From: an uncultured Mucilaginibacter sp.
GTDB lineage: Bacteria > Bacteroidota > Bacteroidia > Sphingobacteriales > Sphingobacteriaceae
DNA: 53,077 bases
Reading direction: 5' to 3'
Assembly (NCBI GenBank): GCA_903863845.1
Contig: CAIPDP010000090.1
Location: forward strand, 1 to 53,077
Shown here: positions 9,001-18,276 of the stretch, piece after piece
How positions within the stretch are numbered: the first letter of the stretch is position 1
Layout of the letters: each line of letters opens with the position of its first letter
Translations under genes and position numbers: made by a program
The notes under the pieces: model-generated
Told to the model about the DNA's origin: nothing
The model's input: the letters and a program-made list of their open reading frames with translations, nothing else
Database searches by the model: none

Positions 9001-10409
9001 TCGTGCCTGAACGAGGTAAATGAATGGGTTTCCGGATTCATCACACTAACTCCATTGCCCCAGGTACCTATCCACAGGTCATTCTTTTCATCCTGGAAAA
9101 TATCCAGCACATTATCCCCCGCTATGCTATGCTTGTTTGCATCGTTGTGTTTGAATGTTGTAAAGCTACCTTTTGCCTCGTTAAACAGATCCAAACCTCC
9201 CCCATCAGTACCAATCCATATGCGGTGCTTTTTATCCTCAAAAATCTTTAGTACAAAATTATTGGATAAACTTGTTCCTGATGCATTATGGTTGTAATGA
9301 GCAAAACTCGTTGTGCTCTTTTTGTAAAGGTTCAATCCTCCGCCAAAAACCCCTATCCACATATTGCCCAGCCTATCTTTGGTAATAATATCAACAGAGT
9401 TACCTGACAGACTGCTACCGTCTACATCATCGTGTGCATAGCTTATAAAACGTGCTTCTGAAAAGCTGTAGATACTTAAACCTCCGTTTTCAGTGCCGAC
9501 CCAAAGGTTATGATTTTCATCTTCTGCAATACTTTGAACACTGTTATTGATCAGTGAATGACTGTTGCCTGGCTCGTGTAAGAAACGTTTGAAGCTAGCT
9601 GATATCGGATCAAATAAATTCAAACCCGTTTCCTGGGTCCCAACCCAAAGGTGTTGATCGCTATCTTCAAAAATAGCGGTCACTTTGTCGCCCGATATCG
9701 ACGATTTATTATTCGCCGAATGTTTATAACTGGTAAAAGATTGCGCTGCACGGTTATAAACGCAAAGCCCCTTATCGACAGTACCGATCCAAATGTTATC
9801 CTGACTATCCTTGTATATCGTCATGATATCATTATCACTTAAGCTTTCCGGATCACCTGCACGGTAATGATAGTTGTGAAAAATACCGCTTTTAGGGTTG
9901 AACATACTTACTCCTTCATGTTGTGTGCCTACCCAAATGCAACCATTGGCGTCAACGGTGATTTTCGAAAGCTGATCACTGGCAAGGGAGTTTATATTTT
10001 TGTCATCATGCCTATAGCTGTGAAACCGGGCAGTTTTCCGGTCGTATTTATTCAACCCGCCTCCTGCGGTGGCTATCCATAGATTTCCGAACCTGTCTTC
10101 TGCCACATCTTGTATATAGTTGCTGCTGATACTGGTAGTATCTTTATTATTGTTTCGAAATACCTTGAATTTATAACCATCATATCGATTAAGACCATCA
10201 GATGTACCTACCCAAATAAATCCCCGGCTGTCCTGAAGAATACAATTAGGGTCAAGCTCCGATAATCCGTCCTGCGTTCCTAGGTGTTTAAAATGTAATT
10301 GCTGGATTTGAGCCGATAGGCAAAAAGGTAATAATAACAACAGGAGAATAAGCAGCTTTTCCGCGGCCTTCGGCAGTTTAGAACTTAATATACGACGTTT
10401 TTGGGTCAT
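6036..10409 (-). CDS. Hybrid sensor kinase with double propeller and two receivers
   Basis: About 1457 residues from the Met at 10409 (a start 16 codons earlier is also possible). Order: a signal/membrane helix; about 14 propeller repeats of the type LWVGTxxxGLNLFD (residues about 45-700), enough for two seven-bladed propellers; a Y_Y_Y domain (about 745-812); a membrane helix (about 820-843); a long coiled coil of repeated SEELQ units; HisKA with H952 in SHEIRTP; HATPase with GTGLGL; receiver 1 (D1242 in TDLQMPD); and receiver 2 (D1382 in [10 protein letters not shown]). The periplasmic half resembles the polysaccharide-sensing hybrid two-component systems of Bacteroidota, but no AraC-type DNA-binding domain is present. 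Output therefore needs a separate partner, not seen nearby. Confidence 0.93.
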   Translation of the reverse strand: MTQKRRILSSKLPKAAEKLLILLLLLLPFCLSAQIQQLHFKHLGTQDGLSELDPNCILQDSRGFIWVGTSDGLNRYDGYKFKVFRNNNKDTTSISSNYIQDVAEDRFGNLWIATAGGGLNKYDRKTARFHSYRHDDKNINSLASDQLSKITVDANGCIWVGTQHEGVSMFNPKSGIFHNYHYRAGDPESLSDNDIMTIYKDSQDNIWIGTVDKGLCVYNRAAQSFTSYKHSANNKSSISGDKVTAIFEDSDQHLWVGTQETGLNLFDPISASFKRFLHEPGNSHSLINNSVQSIAEDENHNLWVGTENGGLSIYSFSEARFISYAHDDVDGSSLSGNSVDIITKDRLGNMWIGVFGGGLNLYKKSTTSFAHYNHNASGTSLSNNFVLKIFEDKKHRIWIGTDGGGLDLFNEAKGSFTTFKHNDANKHSIAGDNVLDIFQDEKNDLWIGTWGNGVSVMNPETHSFTSFRHDPSNPGSISGDNIYAIAQTPDKRIWLGTFGDGLDLYDRKTNTFTCFRHDPANPKSLACDRINSMFCDSKGNLWLATDDAGLCLFDTKNFTCTSYKHDDHKNSISNNTASSIYEDHLGRLWICTLGGLNLFDPYTKHFSVYSTKNGLPNDYAEAVLEDSKGHMWISTNNGLAMLDPTTGKFRNFTTENGLQADEFKQSSALKSSSGLLYFGGVNGFNAFFPDQVMENSYDPTLVFTRFELFNHEVTPSKNDGDLSPLVEDIAESKSITLSHNQSVLSFEYAALDFASPNKKKYAYILEGFDKDWNYVGDKNTAVYTNIPPGEYTFRVKSQNGEGKWSPRILSLKLTIVPPFWLTWWFEAFAAAMMVGSIYTIYRFRVNSIIKQKARLERQVKERTAEVVQQAEILQEQSENLQSLNEELQAQSEELQSVNEELLSQSEELQALNEELQSQSEELEDQKNQEFKARQEADKANEAKSIFLATMSHEIRTPMNGVIGMASLLAETKLSDEQREYTETIINCGDSLMNVINDILDFSKIESGKMDIEEEDFDLRQNVEEIMDMFSQKAAEQHLDLIYQIDFNLPRFVKGDSLRLKQVIINLINNAIKFTSKGEVFIKVSLAQKLADDQLEIAFSVKDTGIGIPNDKLPTLFKPFSQVDSSTTRKYGGTGLGLIISERLVKLMGGNIWVDSKLGEGSTFNFTICAKTSQRVVAENILLPGFTNLQGKKVLIVDDNKTNLVILKAQLEHWSLVPVTCSSAQEGLTALAADPSIQLVITDLQMPDIDGAGLAKAIKNSARPVPVIILSSINDESRKKYPGLFSAILTKPVKQNNLLRSIVAELGERRESVQPDVQQNNLLDASFAARHPMEILIAEDNPVNQKLIERILMKLGYTTKVTNNGAEAVNNIQEHNYDVLLMDIQMPEMDGYEATRTIRKMNIGQPYIIAMTANALSEDREICLSHGMDNYISKPMKLDTLVALLREAYSIKKGEVQV

Positions 10410-10763
10410 TATGACAAAAGCCAGCAATGCCCGTTCATACGATACAGGCAGCTGCAATTTGTTATACGCATCCGCAACACAATGGGTTATAGGGTGTTTA
10501 AAACAATTATGTTTAAAAACGGACCTCTATTTGGGACAATTGATCTATGAGTCGCCATTTTGTACCGACGAGCACTCTATTTCAACTGACAACAACCGCC
10601 ACCCGAGCAAAAACAGCCAGAAAAGCCGGAAAAGCGTCTATTAATGGCCGTTGGTCTATACCCGGCAGGGCATGGTCTATTCCATTTTAGCAGAAGTAAA
10701 AAAGGTTGTTGCTTTGGACATTGAAATTAAGAAATAAACAAAGAACATTAAAATATTAAAACG
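10410..10763. other. Intergenic region between sensor kinase and GIN-domain gene
   Basis: About 350 bp between divergent genes. It must hold both promoters, but I found no perfect TAnnTTTG box for either. The last 60 bp before the + strand gene are A-rich. Two copies of TGGTCTAT lie about 15 bp apart near 10649-10680. Reading frames here show no recognisable protein. Confidence 0.4.
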
Positions 10764-11363
10764 ATGAAAACTGCAATTTTAACACTCGCAATCGCACTGT
10801 CAACCTTATTTGGCATCAGTAAATCGGCTTCAGCTGCAAGCCAAAAAGAAGAAGTAACCAGTTTAACTGAAGTTACACGCATCAGCAAAATAGAAGTTCA
10901 CGGCAATGTTGAACTATACATTTCAGACGGTAATAAAGACCAGGCAAAAGTATACAACCATTATTACGCCGAAAATGCTTTGGTTCAGGATCAGGATGGT
11001 ATATTAAGGATCACCTCCTATTCGGCCCAAAAATTAGTGGTTTGGGTTACCGTTAGCGACCTGCGCGAAATATCAGCCTATGACAATGCAGCTATCAAAT
11101 CATTCGGAAAAATTTCGGCACTCGACATCGATGTTAAATTACATGATCAGGCACTTGCTCAACTGGATATTGATGCTTATGAAGCTCATGTTTCACTGGC
11201 CGGCAAATCAAAAGCAGATTTGAGCGGCAGTATTGAACAAGGTAGTGTTCAATATGATCGTTCAGCTTACCTTAATGTAAGCAACCTGGCAGCAACAAAC
11301 CTTAGCAAAACGATAAACACTTTAAAAGGATGCGTTCGCCATGACGAACTGGCTTCTCTATAA
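10764..11363 (+). CDS. Secreted GIN-domain (DUF2807-like) protein
   Basis: 199 residues with a signal peptide (MKTAILTLAIALSTLFG, cleavage near SASA-A). The mature part is beta-rich and opens with VTRISKIEVHGNVELYISDG, the start of the head GIN domain (DUF2807), followed by repeating strands such as LREISAYDNAAIKSFG and AYEAHVSLAGKSKADLSG. The family is predicted to form a right-handed beta-helix and is sometimes labelled putative auto-transporter adhesin; the true role is unsettled. It is somewhat short for the family. It has its own strong terminator downstream. Confidence 0.8.
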   Translation: MKTAILTLAIALSTLFGISKSASAASQKEEVTSLTEVTRISKIEVHGNVELYISDGNKDQAKVYNHYYAENALVQDQDGILRITSYSAQKLVVWVTVSDLREISAYDNAAIKSFGKISALDIDVKLHDQALAQLDIDAYEAHVSLAGKSKADLSGSIEQGSVQYDRSAYLNVSNLAATNLSKTINTLKGCVRHDELASL

Positions 11364-11380
11364 TAAAACTGGATGCAAAT

Positions 11381-11414
11381 AAAAAGGGTCCCGGTTGTCC
11401 GGGACCCTTTTTAT
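11381..11414. terminator. Bidirectional terminator
   Basis: A perfect 14-bp stem (AAAAAGGGTCCCGG / CCGGGACCCTTTTT) with a 4-base loop, flanked by A and T runs. It lies between the convergent GIN-domain gene and the acidic small-protein gene and can serve both. Confidence 0.93.
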
Positions 11415-11428
11415 TTTTAAGTCAAGTA

Positions 11429-11659
11429 TTAAGCACTTTCATCTGGCTTATCCTGTTCTTCATCCAATTTCAATGTGTAGGAAGGCTCAGATGCCTCGAT
11501 AGATAATTGCAGCAAATCTATTGCCGGCACATCGCTCTCGTGGGCAGGTATACGTTCTTCATCCAAACCATTGGAATGGATATCCTCCTGGCTCATTTGA
11601 TCGTCTTTATCCGAATCTTCGGTATCGTCAAATGGAATAATATCTTCTGGCTCGATCAT
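11429..11659 (-). CDS. Small acidic hypothetical protein
   Basis: 76 residues from the Met at 11659 (MIEPEDIIPFDD), preferred over a start at 11701 because the extra N-terminus crosses the likely promoter. It is strongly acidic, rich in D and E with few hydrophobic residues, so probably disordered and cytosolic. No known domain. A perfect -7 box lies 40 bp upstream and a strong bidirectional terminator downstream, which supports a real single-gene unit. Confidence 0.6.
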   Translation of the reverse strand: MIEPEDIIPFDDTEDSDKDDQMSQEDIHSNGLDEERIPAHESDVPAIDLLQLSIEASEPSYTLKLDEEQDKPDESA

Positions 11660-11698
11660 AGCTTTATTTTTTTTAATTGTTGTGTGATCAAACCTACA

Positions 11699-11706
11699 CA
11701 ATCCTG
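11699..11706 (-). promoter_or_regulatory. Promoter -7 box for the acidic small protein
   Basis: The minus strand reads TAGGTTTG, matching TAnnTTTG, 40 bp upstream of the ATG at 11659. No strong -33 element was seen. Confidence 0.45.
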
Positions 11707-11738
11707 AACCATTAAAGGCAGGTCAGGAATTTGTTTCT

Positions 11739-13445
11739 TTATTGAAAATTCGATTTTAATCCATAAACAACAACTTTATGCGAGAATGTACCCACAAAAA
11801 CTTTTCCATTTGCGATGGTAGGAGCACAAAATTTTGCATAAAACCCTGGGAAATCGTTTATACTCTGGCTACTGTTCCAAAGTTCCTTAGTAACATTACC
11901 TGCATCGAAGGCTCTGAGTATGCCGGGGCTTGAACCTGCGCCGGCGTCACCGCTGGAGGCGTACCAGGCCCAAAGAATACCATTGCTGGTACCATTTGAT
12001 GATACTGATAATACAGAACCCGAACCGCCGGTCGGACCGCTATCGGGTGAGGTTGTTGGCGTGAAAGCAAATTTTCCATTGTTGAAAGCATAAGCCTTCA
12101 GCCTGTCGTTTTCAGACCAAAAGTAAACGTAGGCATTTGTAGGGCCCTGGTAGAAGGCCGGCTGGCAATGCATAGAGTTATTGATCGGCAATGTTTGTAC
12201 CACCTGGTTGGCTGTGGGCGAATATCCCCCCATATTATCTTTATTCAGTAAATAGATGTTACCGTCCTTAGCACCTGTTATAAAAAGGTTGGTATTGGGC
12301 ACCAGGAAAGTTCCCATTACGCCATAATCCAGGTCGTTATTATTAAGATCGACATAATTAGTGGGCGTAAAATAGCTTGTTACCGCCAGGGTCGAACCAG
12401 AAGGGGTTAATTTTAGTGCACTTTCAGCACGATCGGTCAGATCAGTAGGGTCAGGGTTGGCCACCGTTTCGTTGGTACCGTTCCCCGATGTTGCATAATG
12501 GTTGCCTTGTCCTACAGTACCATTACCTGTTGTAACATAAAGATTACCCTGGGCGTCAGCTGCAACACCCATGCCGCTTTCCCACATACCACCGTTTTCG
12601 CCATTTGGCGTATCATTATATACAGTCGTTTGTGCAAGGGTCTTCGCGTCATAGCCTAAAATCCAGCCGTGGTATGGGTTCCAGTCGCAATGCGAAGAAT
12701 AGCTGATATATACGATCCCGTTCACCAATACCAGTCCCTGCCGTTGGTTATTGCGCAGCGGGTCGAAACTGGATACGCCACTAACAGAGCCATCGCCGGT
12801 TCCAGGTACACTTGCAGTAATTTTTACCGGGCTGCCGCTTTGTTCAGCACCTGTAGTAATATTAACCGCATGAAGGTATTGTACAAAGTTTTTGCCATCG
12901 GTGCTACGGGCAACGAAGTAAATGGTTTGAGAAGTTGGGTCGATGACGGGTGTTCCGACAATGCCAATATTATAACTAAAATCGGTATAAGGATTACACC
13001 ATGAAGACGCCATATCGCCTGAATTTGGCGTACGCATACCATTTACTGTATAATTCTTTTGCCAGTACAGCGTTCCGTTGTCAGCATCATAGGCATAAAC
13101 ACTATTGTTCACGGTAGCAATAAAAACCACGTTACGTGTTTTCGAACCGATGGTAAGATTACCAACCACCAGCGGTTGTGAGTAAGTTTGATCATCGACA
13201 GTAAGCTCGAACAATTTGCCAAAACTTGCCGAATTAACGTTAGCCGTTGTTAAAGCCGTCTCCTGATTATTCAAACCAGCACGGGTGTTATCGTTGTGTT
13301 GTGTAAGTACTGAAATGTGCTGCGTATTGGCAGAGTCTTTAAGGGTTGTACCGTTGCCTGTATTGGTAGGATGAGGTGATTCTTTTTTCTTGCACCCTAA
13401 ACACACTAATAATAAGCAAACAGGCAATAAGAATTTTTTAAACAT
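11739..13445 (-). CDS. PQQ-like beta-propeller lipoprotein
   Basis: The start at 13445 gives MFKKFLLPVCLLLVCLGC, a lipoprotein signal with Cys at residue 18; the longer frame adds an unlikely leader. The mature protein of about 550 residues has repeated blades of the PQQ/quinoprotein type: VVFIATVNNSVYAYDADNGTLYW, IYFVARSTDGKNFVQYLHAV, LVLVNGIVYISYSSH and NLYVTTGNGTVG. There is no clear PQQ-ligand set or heme motif, so I call it a propeller protein and not a dehydrogenase. It is probably anchored to the outer membrane or periplasm. The role is unknown; the next upstream gene on the same strand is another propeller lipoprotein. Confidence 0.8.
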   Translation of the reverse strand: MFKKFLLPVCLLLVCLGCKKKESPHPTNTGNGTTLKDSANTQHISVLTQHNDNTRAGLNNQETALTTANVNSASFGKLFELTVDDQTYSQPLVVGNLTIGSKTRNVVFIATVNNSVYAYDADNGTLYWQKNYTVNGMRTPNSGDMASSWCNPYTDFSYNIGIVGTPVIDPTSQTIYFVARSTDGKNFVQYLHAVNITTGAEQSGSPVKITASVPGTGDGSVSGVSSFDPLRNNQRQGLVLVNGIVYISYSSHCDWNPYHGWILGYDAKTLAQTTVYNDTPNGENGGMWESGMGVAADAQGNLYVTTGNGTVGQGNHYATSGNGTNETVANPDPTDLTDRAESALKLTPSGSTLAVTSYFTPTNYVDLNNNDLDYGVMGTFLVPNTNLFITGAKDGNIYLLNKDNMGGYSPTANQVVQTLPINNSMHCQPAFYQGPTNAYVYFWSENDRLKAYAFNNGKFAFTPTTSPDSGPTGGSGSVLSVSSNGTSNGILWAWYASSGDAGAGSSPGILRAFDAGNVTKELWNSSQSINDFPGFYAKFCAPTIANGKVFVGTFSHKVVVYGLKSNFQ

Positions 13446-13658
13446 ATAAATAAAATCGTTGAAGGTTTGCGGAATTATATCCAATTGGAAGTGCAATATA
13501 ATACTTTGCCCTGTATTCAGAAAATGATATCCGGCAAGGAAATGTCATTGTTCTATAATCTCTTGCAAGTATTCCGCTAAAATGTATTAATGATCGAACA
13601 TAACTTAAAATCGGCTAAGGGAAGATTTCCTGGCGACAACAAATTGGATTTCAATTAT

Positions 13659-14720
13659 TTAGAAAGTCAATTTACGGATCATGTTATTTTGAAAATCAGC
13701 GATAAAAACATTCCCTTTCTTATCAACGGCGAGACCGGTAGGGCGGTAAAAACTAGCCTTGGTTGCTATACCATTATCAGCACCCCGATGCCCAGTACCT
13801 GCGATGGTTGTAACCATACCATCAGGTGTTATACGGCGGATCTTTTGGTTATCATCGTCTGCTACATAAATGATATCGTTCTTGTCGATACCGATCCCGC
13901 TTGGATGAGAGAATGAGGCAGCCGGACCCTTTCCGTCTTTTTTTCCACGGTTCTTTTTACCTTTAGGTGCTGGTTTCCCGGCAAAAGTGGTCACATTTCC
14001 TTGTGGGTCCATTTTGCGTATCATGTTATTAAAAGTATCTGCAATAAACAAATTGCCTTTGCTATCTATCGCTATCCCCTCAGGCAAATAGAATGAAGCA
14101 GCTCGCCCGATACCGTCTTGTGCACCAGGCTCGCCGGTACCGGCAATAGTGGTCATTTTACCATCGGGTGTTATTTTACGGATGATATCTTTGGCCCAGT
14201 CGGTCACTATCAAATTTCCCTGATGGTCTATAAGTATGCCTCTGGGGTTGTCCAATCGGGTAGAATCCTGTGGGTGTTCCCGATTCCCGGGGCTTAGCGC
14301 GCCCGCTATCGTTGTGACCGTACCCTCGGGCGAAATTTTCCTGATCAGGCTATTCTCTGTATCGGCAACATATAAATTACCCTTGTCGTCAACCGTAATT
14401 GCACATGGATAAAAGAACGAAGCAGCCTGGCCTTTGCCATCTGCATTGCCAGCCTTAATGGTACCTGCAATGGTACTTACTTCACCATCAGCGCCGATCT
14501 TGCGGATCTGGTTATTGCGCGAATCAGCTACATAAACATTATCGTTGCTGTCAACCGCCAAACTAACCGGGTTGGCGAAAGATGCTTCATTTGCATTACC
14601 ATTTTGGGCAGCCAGTTCGCCATTACCGGCATAGGTGGAAACCATTGGCTCATTAGTTTTTGGCGTACAAGCAAGCACGACCAATGTAAACAGCAATAGT
14701 ATTACTGGACTTCTTTTCAT
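13659..14720 (-). CDS. NHL-repeat lipoprotein
   Basis: 353 residues. MKRSPVILLLFTLVVLAC is a lipoprotein signal with Cys at residue 18. Six NHL repeats follow, each of the form PxGIAVDxxGNxYVADxxNNxIRKI, and between them are TTIAGTG linkers. They should close into a six-bladed propeller in the periplasm or on the surface. NHL propellers bind proteins or small ligands, and some are lyases; no catalytic residues stand out here. It sits 71 bp upstream of the end of rhlE, all on the minus strand. Confidence 0.88.
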   Translation of the reverse strand: MKRSPVILLLFTLVVLACTPKTNEPMVSTYAGNGELAAQNGNANEASFANPVSLAVDSNDNVYVADSRNNQIRKIGADGEVSTIAGTIKAGNADGKGQAASFFYPCAITVDDKGNLYVADTENSLIRKISPEGTVTTIAGALSPGNREHPQDSTRLDNPRGILIDHQGNLIVTDWAKDIIRKITPDGKMTTIAGTGEPGAQDGIGRAASFYLPEGIAIDSKGNLFIADTFNNMIRKMDPQGNVTTFAGKPAPKGKKNRGKKDGKGPAASFSHPSGIGIDKNDIIYVADDDNQKIRRITPDGMVTTIAGTGHRGADNGIATKASFYRPTGLAVDKKGNVFIADFQNNMIRKLTF

Positions 14721-14791
14721 AACGGCAATTTGGTTAAAATTGTTGAAGCCCTAAAAATAGAAGATTTATCTTGTTTGAGAAATGGTTATGA

Positions 14792-16054
14792 TCAGGATCC
14801 CGGTGGGTTATTGGGACGCGGTCCGCGGTTGTTCCCCTGCCCTTTTTTCTTTTTGAAACTCCGGCGTTTATCATTACCACCGCGTCTGTTGGATGAGGGC
14901 GAATCCCTGAAAACAGGAGCTTCACCCAGTTCGGCAGGCAATGTACATACATCGATACTGCGGCCGATCATTTGCTCGATACTTTTTAGCTTACGGGCAT
15001 CGCGCTCGTTGACGAGGGTAATGGCAGTTCCGGTAGTTTCAGCTCGCGCAGTACGGCCAATTCGGTGGATATAATCTTCAGGATCAGATGGCACGTCGTA
15101 ATTGATCACCAGGTCGATCCCCTCCACATCGATACCCCTTGAAAGCGCATCAGTACCGATGATCACCGGCAGGGTACGATTCTTGAAATCGAGCAATATC
15201 TGTTCGCGTTCGGCCTGTTCAAAATCTGAGTGGAAGGCGTTGGCTTTTACATGCGCTGCACGCAACTCGCGGCTCAGTCGCTTCACTTCATCTTTGGTAT
15301 TAGCAAAAATGATGGTGCTGGTATAGTTTCCCTCACGTAATAACTGGATCAGCAGTTTCGACTTTTGTTCGTTATGTACGTTATAAATCTGCTGGTTTAT
15401 GCCCTGCGCTGGTTGCGAAGTTGCCAGGTTAATCTGTTCGGGATTTCTAAGGATAGAACCGGCAAGCTTGCGGATAGGTGCTGGCATCGTAGCCGAAAAC
15501 AGTAAGGTTTGCCTTTCTTGTGGTATGTCGCGGATGATGCGCATGATGTCGTCCATAAAGCCCATATCGAGCATACGGTCGGCCTCGTCTAAAATCAAAT
15601 ATTTGATGTCATTTAACTTCAAAACGCCCGAAGTTAGGTGAGCGATCAACCTTCCGGGTGTTGCTACCAGAATATCCACCTTATTTTGTATACCACGGCG
15701 TTGCTGTTCATACACGATACCATCGCCCCCACCGTAAACAGCTATCGAGCTCAAGCCTGTAAAATAAGCCAGACCCTCCACCTGCTGATCGATCTGTTGC
15801 GCTAATTCGCGTGTTGGTGCCAATACCAATGTTGTAGTCCGGTGCTCGCGATTAGGCTGACTGCTGATCTGGTGTAATACAGGCAGCAAATAAGAAGCGG
15901 TTTTACCGGTACCGGTTTGTGCGCAGGCAATCAGGTCCTTCCCCTGTAAAACTACCGGGATGGCTAATTCCTGTATCGGCGTTGGGGTGGTGTATCCCAT
16001 GCTAAGGATACCTTCGGTGAGCTGCTCGTTGAAGTTAAAATCGTGGAATGTCAA
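14792..16054 (-). CDS. rhlE: DEAD-box RNA helicase, RhlE type
   Basis: 420 residues with all helicase motifs: Q motif (Q28 in TPTPIQE), Walker A AQTGTGKT (K51), PTRELAQQ, DEAD in LDEADRMLDMGF (about residue 154), SAT, and the second-domain motifs ARGID-like SRGIDVEGI and HRIGRTAR. The C-terminus is a basic, Gly/Pro/Asn-rich tail (RRGGNDKRRSFKKKKGQG) that binds RNA. The RhlE subgroup acts in ribosome assembly and RNA turnover, often in the cold. Cytosolic. Confidence 0.93.
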   Translation of the reverse strand: MTFHDFNFNEQLTEGILSMGYTTPTPIQELAIPVVLQGKDLIACAQTGTGKTASYLLPVLHQISSQPNREHRTTTLVLAPTRELAQQIDQQVEGLAYFTGLSSIAVYGGGDGIVYEQQRRGIQNKVDILVATPGRLIAHLTSGVLKLNDIKYLILDEADRMLDMGFMDDIMRIIRDIPQERQTLLFSATMPAPIRKLAGSILRNPEQINLATSQPAQGINQQIYNVHNEQKSKLLIQLLREGNYTSTIIFANTKDEVKRLSRELRAAHVKANAFHSDFEQAEREQILLDFKNRTLPVIIGTDALSRGIDVEGIDLVINYDVPSDPEDYIHRIGRTARAETTGTAITLVNERDARKLKSIEQMIGRSIDVCTLPAELGEAPVFRDSPSSNRRGGNDKRRSFKKKKGQGNNRGPRPNNPPGS

Positions 16055-16090
16055 ATAATTTACAAATAATGGCGAAGATAGGAAAAAATT

Positions 16091-16152
16091 GTGTTATTGG
16101 TTGTTGGGTATTAGGTATTGGGTATCAGTTATTAGTTATTAGTTATTAGTTG
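16091..16152. repeat. Low-complexity TTATTAG / GGTATTGG stretch
   Basis: Irregular tandem copies of GGTATT and GTTATTA fill about 60 bp directly upstream of rhlE. They encode nothing recognisable. Confidence 0.6.
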
Positions 16153-16276
16153 ATGATTATATATAGTCTGGTAAGGATTTGATTTCTGGGTACCAATCCC
16201 AATGACCACGGTCCGAACCGCTGATTCGTGTGAAAAAATTGATTTCGCTGATTTTTTTAATAACTAACAGCTTATG

Positions 16277-16371
16277 CCCAATGGCAGCGCAGCGAAATGA
16301 CCCAATGACAGCGCAGCGAAATGACTAATGACCGCGCAGCAAAATGACCCAATGACAGCGCAGCGAAATGA
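16277..16371. repeat. Four tandem copies of a 24-bp repeat
   Basis: Units of the form CCCAATGACAGCGCAGCGAAATGA occur at 16277-16300, 16301-16324, 16325-16347 (one base short, three changes) and 16348-16371. They lie in the 323-bp gap between mgtC and rhlE, ending 7 bp from the mgtC stop. No hairpin or U-tract is apparent. The rest of the gap holds low-complexity sequence and no gene. Confidence 0.9.
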
Positions 16372-16377
16372 CATTAC

Positions 16378-17040
16378 CTACCACTCAAACGAATGCACAA
16401 ACTCCTGATCCAGCAGCCAATGATTGAATTTTAGTAGATTACTTTCTTTGCCACTTATTGCCATTATGAAAACAATGTCCTGGTTGAGGCGGGAAACCTT
16501 CATGCTATCGAGGTTGATCTTTAGGTCTTTCATTTTGTGACGTAATACCGGCGACTTATCAACCCCCTTAAAGACTACTTTGTATTCGGTATGCTGGAAG
16601 CGGTCATCGATCCATATCTGGATAAAATCAAGGATATATAATACAAATAACGCCATGGCCAATGCAACCAGGGCCATTACAAATTCACCTAAACCGATCA
16701 ACATCCCTATAGCGGCTGCTATCCAGATCGAAGCTGCCGTGGTTATACCCGAAACCGACCCGTTGTTGCGAAAAATAACACCTGCACCAAGGAACCCGAC
16801 ACCGGTGATGATGTTAGCAGCGATACGGTCGCGGTTGTCTACTACTCCCAACAAATAGGAGCATATCGTAAAAACAGTAGCGCCGAAACAGATCAAGGCC
16901 AGCGTTCTGAACCCTGCGGGTTTTCCTCTGATCTCGCGTTCGATACCTAAAATGCTTCCAAATAATATGGAAAGAAACATTTTTAATATCTCATCACCGT
17001 AAAGATGGTGGTAAAGGTGTTCGATAGGTCCGCTTGTCAT
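16378..17040 (-). CDS. MgtC/SapB family membrane protein
   Basis: 220 residues. The N-terminal half has the MgtC signature: FLSILFGSILGIEREIRGKPAGFRTLALICFGATVF, then RIAANIITGVGFLGAGVIFRNN and TTAASIWIAAAIGMLIGLG, giving four to five membrane helices. The C-terminal 70 residues form a soluble ACT-like domain. MgtC proteins are linked to magnesium limitation and to modulation of F-type ATPase in pathogens; the role in environmental Bacteroidota is not known. No magnesium-responsive leader could be recognised upstream. Confidence 0.9.
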   Translation of the reverse strand: MTSGPIEHLYHHLYGDEILKMFLSILFGSILGIEREIRGKPAGFRTLALICFGATVFTICSYLLGVVDNRDRIAANIITGVGFLGAGVIFRNNGSVSGITTAASIWIAAAIGMLIGLGEFVMALVALAMALFVLYILDFIQIWIDDRFQHTEYKVVFKGVDKSPVLRHKMKDLKINLDSMKVSRLNQDIVFIMAISGKESNLLKFNHWLLDQEFVHSFEW

Positions 17041-17109
17041 TGATATGCTGCAAATTTTGATAGCTAATTTATGAAATTAACTAAAGGTGAATTTAGTTTT
17101 AAAAAATTA

Positions 17110-18231
17110 TTACCCGGCTATATACTTACCAATTACCGGTATTTTGCTAAGCATGTAAATAACCATAAAAGAAAGTATCAGGCAAACCAGGGCAGTTAAT
17201 GGTATACTATAAAATGGATTGCCCAATTTTGAGCTGAGGCCCCAATCGTCGAGCCGGCTTAAAAAGAGGGCATGGCAAAGGTAGATACCAAGGCTAAGAT
17301 TACTTAACAAGTCGCGGAGTTTTACCAACCGTTCAGGCAAATGAAACACGATAACCCGAGCCAATAAAAATACACCTGAGGCATAAAATATCACAAATGG
17401 CCCCATCGGCTCATAAAGTATGGTGCTGATCTCTTTCGTTCTGTTAGTGATCAGGTAGGTACCTACTGTGATACTGATCAGGCATAATAAATAAAATAAA
17501 ATCATGCTTGTTTTCGGAAGTGTTCGCGACAGATCGATATTGGCGAGGTAATAGCCCAAAACCAGGTAACCTATATAACCGCTGAAATATTTAACATCGA
17601 TCAGCGGCCAGTAGTCGTTCAGATAAGGCTGACTAAAAGCGATCACCATAAACCAAACGATAAGGAAATACCTGATCTCGACTTCGGTGGCATTTCGCAC
17701 GAACTTACCGATGACCGGAATCACCAGGTACAACCCCACCAACATATATACGTACCACAAATGGTAGTAAGCACCATTACGCAGTTGATGCAATACCGTT
17801 AGGGTATCGCGCCAAATATTGCCATAAAACGGAAGTTCTTCATCGTACCAGCTGTAGGCAACATAAACCAGGCTCCAGATCAAAAATGGCCACAATACCC
17901 GAGTAAACCGCTTTTTCAGGAAATCGCCCAATTCATATTCCCGGCGCAGTTGCAAAGCACCCGAGATCATCACAAATACAGGAACAGCAAATCGTGTAAG
18001 CGCATTATACAGGTCGGCAGCAAACCAATCCGTCAATGGTGCTGTTTTAAAATTCATCAACAAGGGCGAAGCGGCATGCAAAACGATCACCGCAAATAAT
18101 GCGAGCACACGCAGGTTGCTTATCCAGTCGATGGTAACCGGTTTCTGGCTTGCGGTAATAGCTGATAATGAATTTTCCAGGTTGAAAGTTTTGATAAAAG
18201 TAATAAAAGCAAACAAAAAACCCGCCCCCAT
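17110..18231 (-). CDS. Acyltransferase-3 family membrane protein
   Basis: About 373 residues and roughly ten membrane helices. The core begins at WISNLRVLALFAVIVLHAASP; the His after IVL is the conserved acyltransferase-3 His. Then RFAVPVFVMISGAL and KRFTRVLWPFLIWSLVY, typical of OafA-like O-acyltransferases that acetylate sugars at the inner membrane. The only ATG before the core is at 18231, which falls inside the terminator hairpin of the upstream GH3 gene, so the true start is uncertain and could be a non-ATG codon a little later. Target sugar unknown. Confidence 0.82.
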   Translation of the reverse strand: MGAGFLFAFITFIKTFNLENSLSAITASQKPVTIDWISNLRVLALFAVIVLHAASPLLMNFKTAPLTDWFAADLYNALTRFAVPVFVMISGALQLRREYELGDFLKKRFTRVLWPFLIWSLVYVAYSWYDEELPFYGNIWRDTLTVLHQLRNGAYYHLWYVYMLVGLYLVIPVIGKFVRNATEVEIRYFLIVWFMVIAFSQPYLNDYWPLIDVKYFSGYIGYLVLGYYLANIDLSRTLPKTSMILFYLLCLISITVGTYLITNRTKEISTILYEPMGPFVIFYASGVFLLARVIVFHLPERLVKLRDLLSNLSLGIYLCHALFLSRLDDWGLSSKLGNPFYSIPLTALVCLILSFMVIYMLSKIPVIGKYIAG

Positions 18232-18250
18232 AAAAACGGGAACGGGTTGC
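18214..18250 (-). terminator. Terminator of the GH3 beta-glucosidase gene
   Basis: On the minus strand AACCCG…CGGGTT pairs across a short loop, with nested G/C pairing inside, and is followed by TTTTTTG. It lies 27 bp beyond the GH3 stop and overlaps the apparent start codon of the acyltransferase gene. Confidence 0.75.
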
Positions 18251-18276
18251 TATTTAATAGTTAATGGTGTGCTTTA

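Noticed and set aside
10411..10644. 77-aa frame upstream of the GIN-domain gene
   Set aside because: It begins inside the sensor kinase gene, has Cys/Ser/Tyr-rich unlikely composition and matches nothing.
11739..13445. PQQ-dependent dehydrogenase
   Set aside because: Propeller blades are visible, but I see no cofactor or metal-ligand set, so only a propeller protein is claimed.
16277..16371. CRISPR array
   Set aside because: The repeats are directly tandem without unique spacers, and there are no cas genes.
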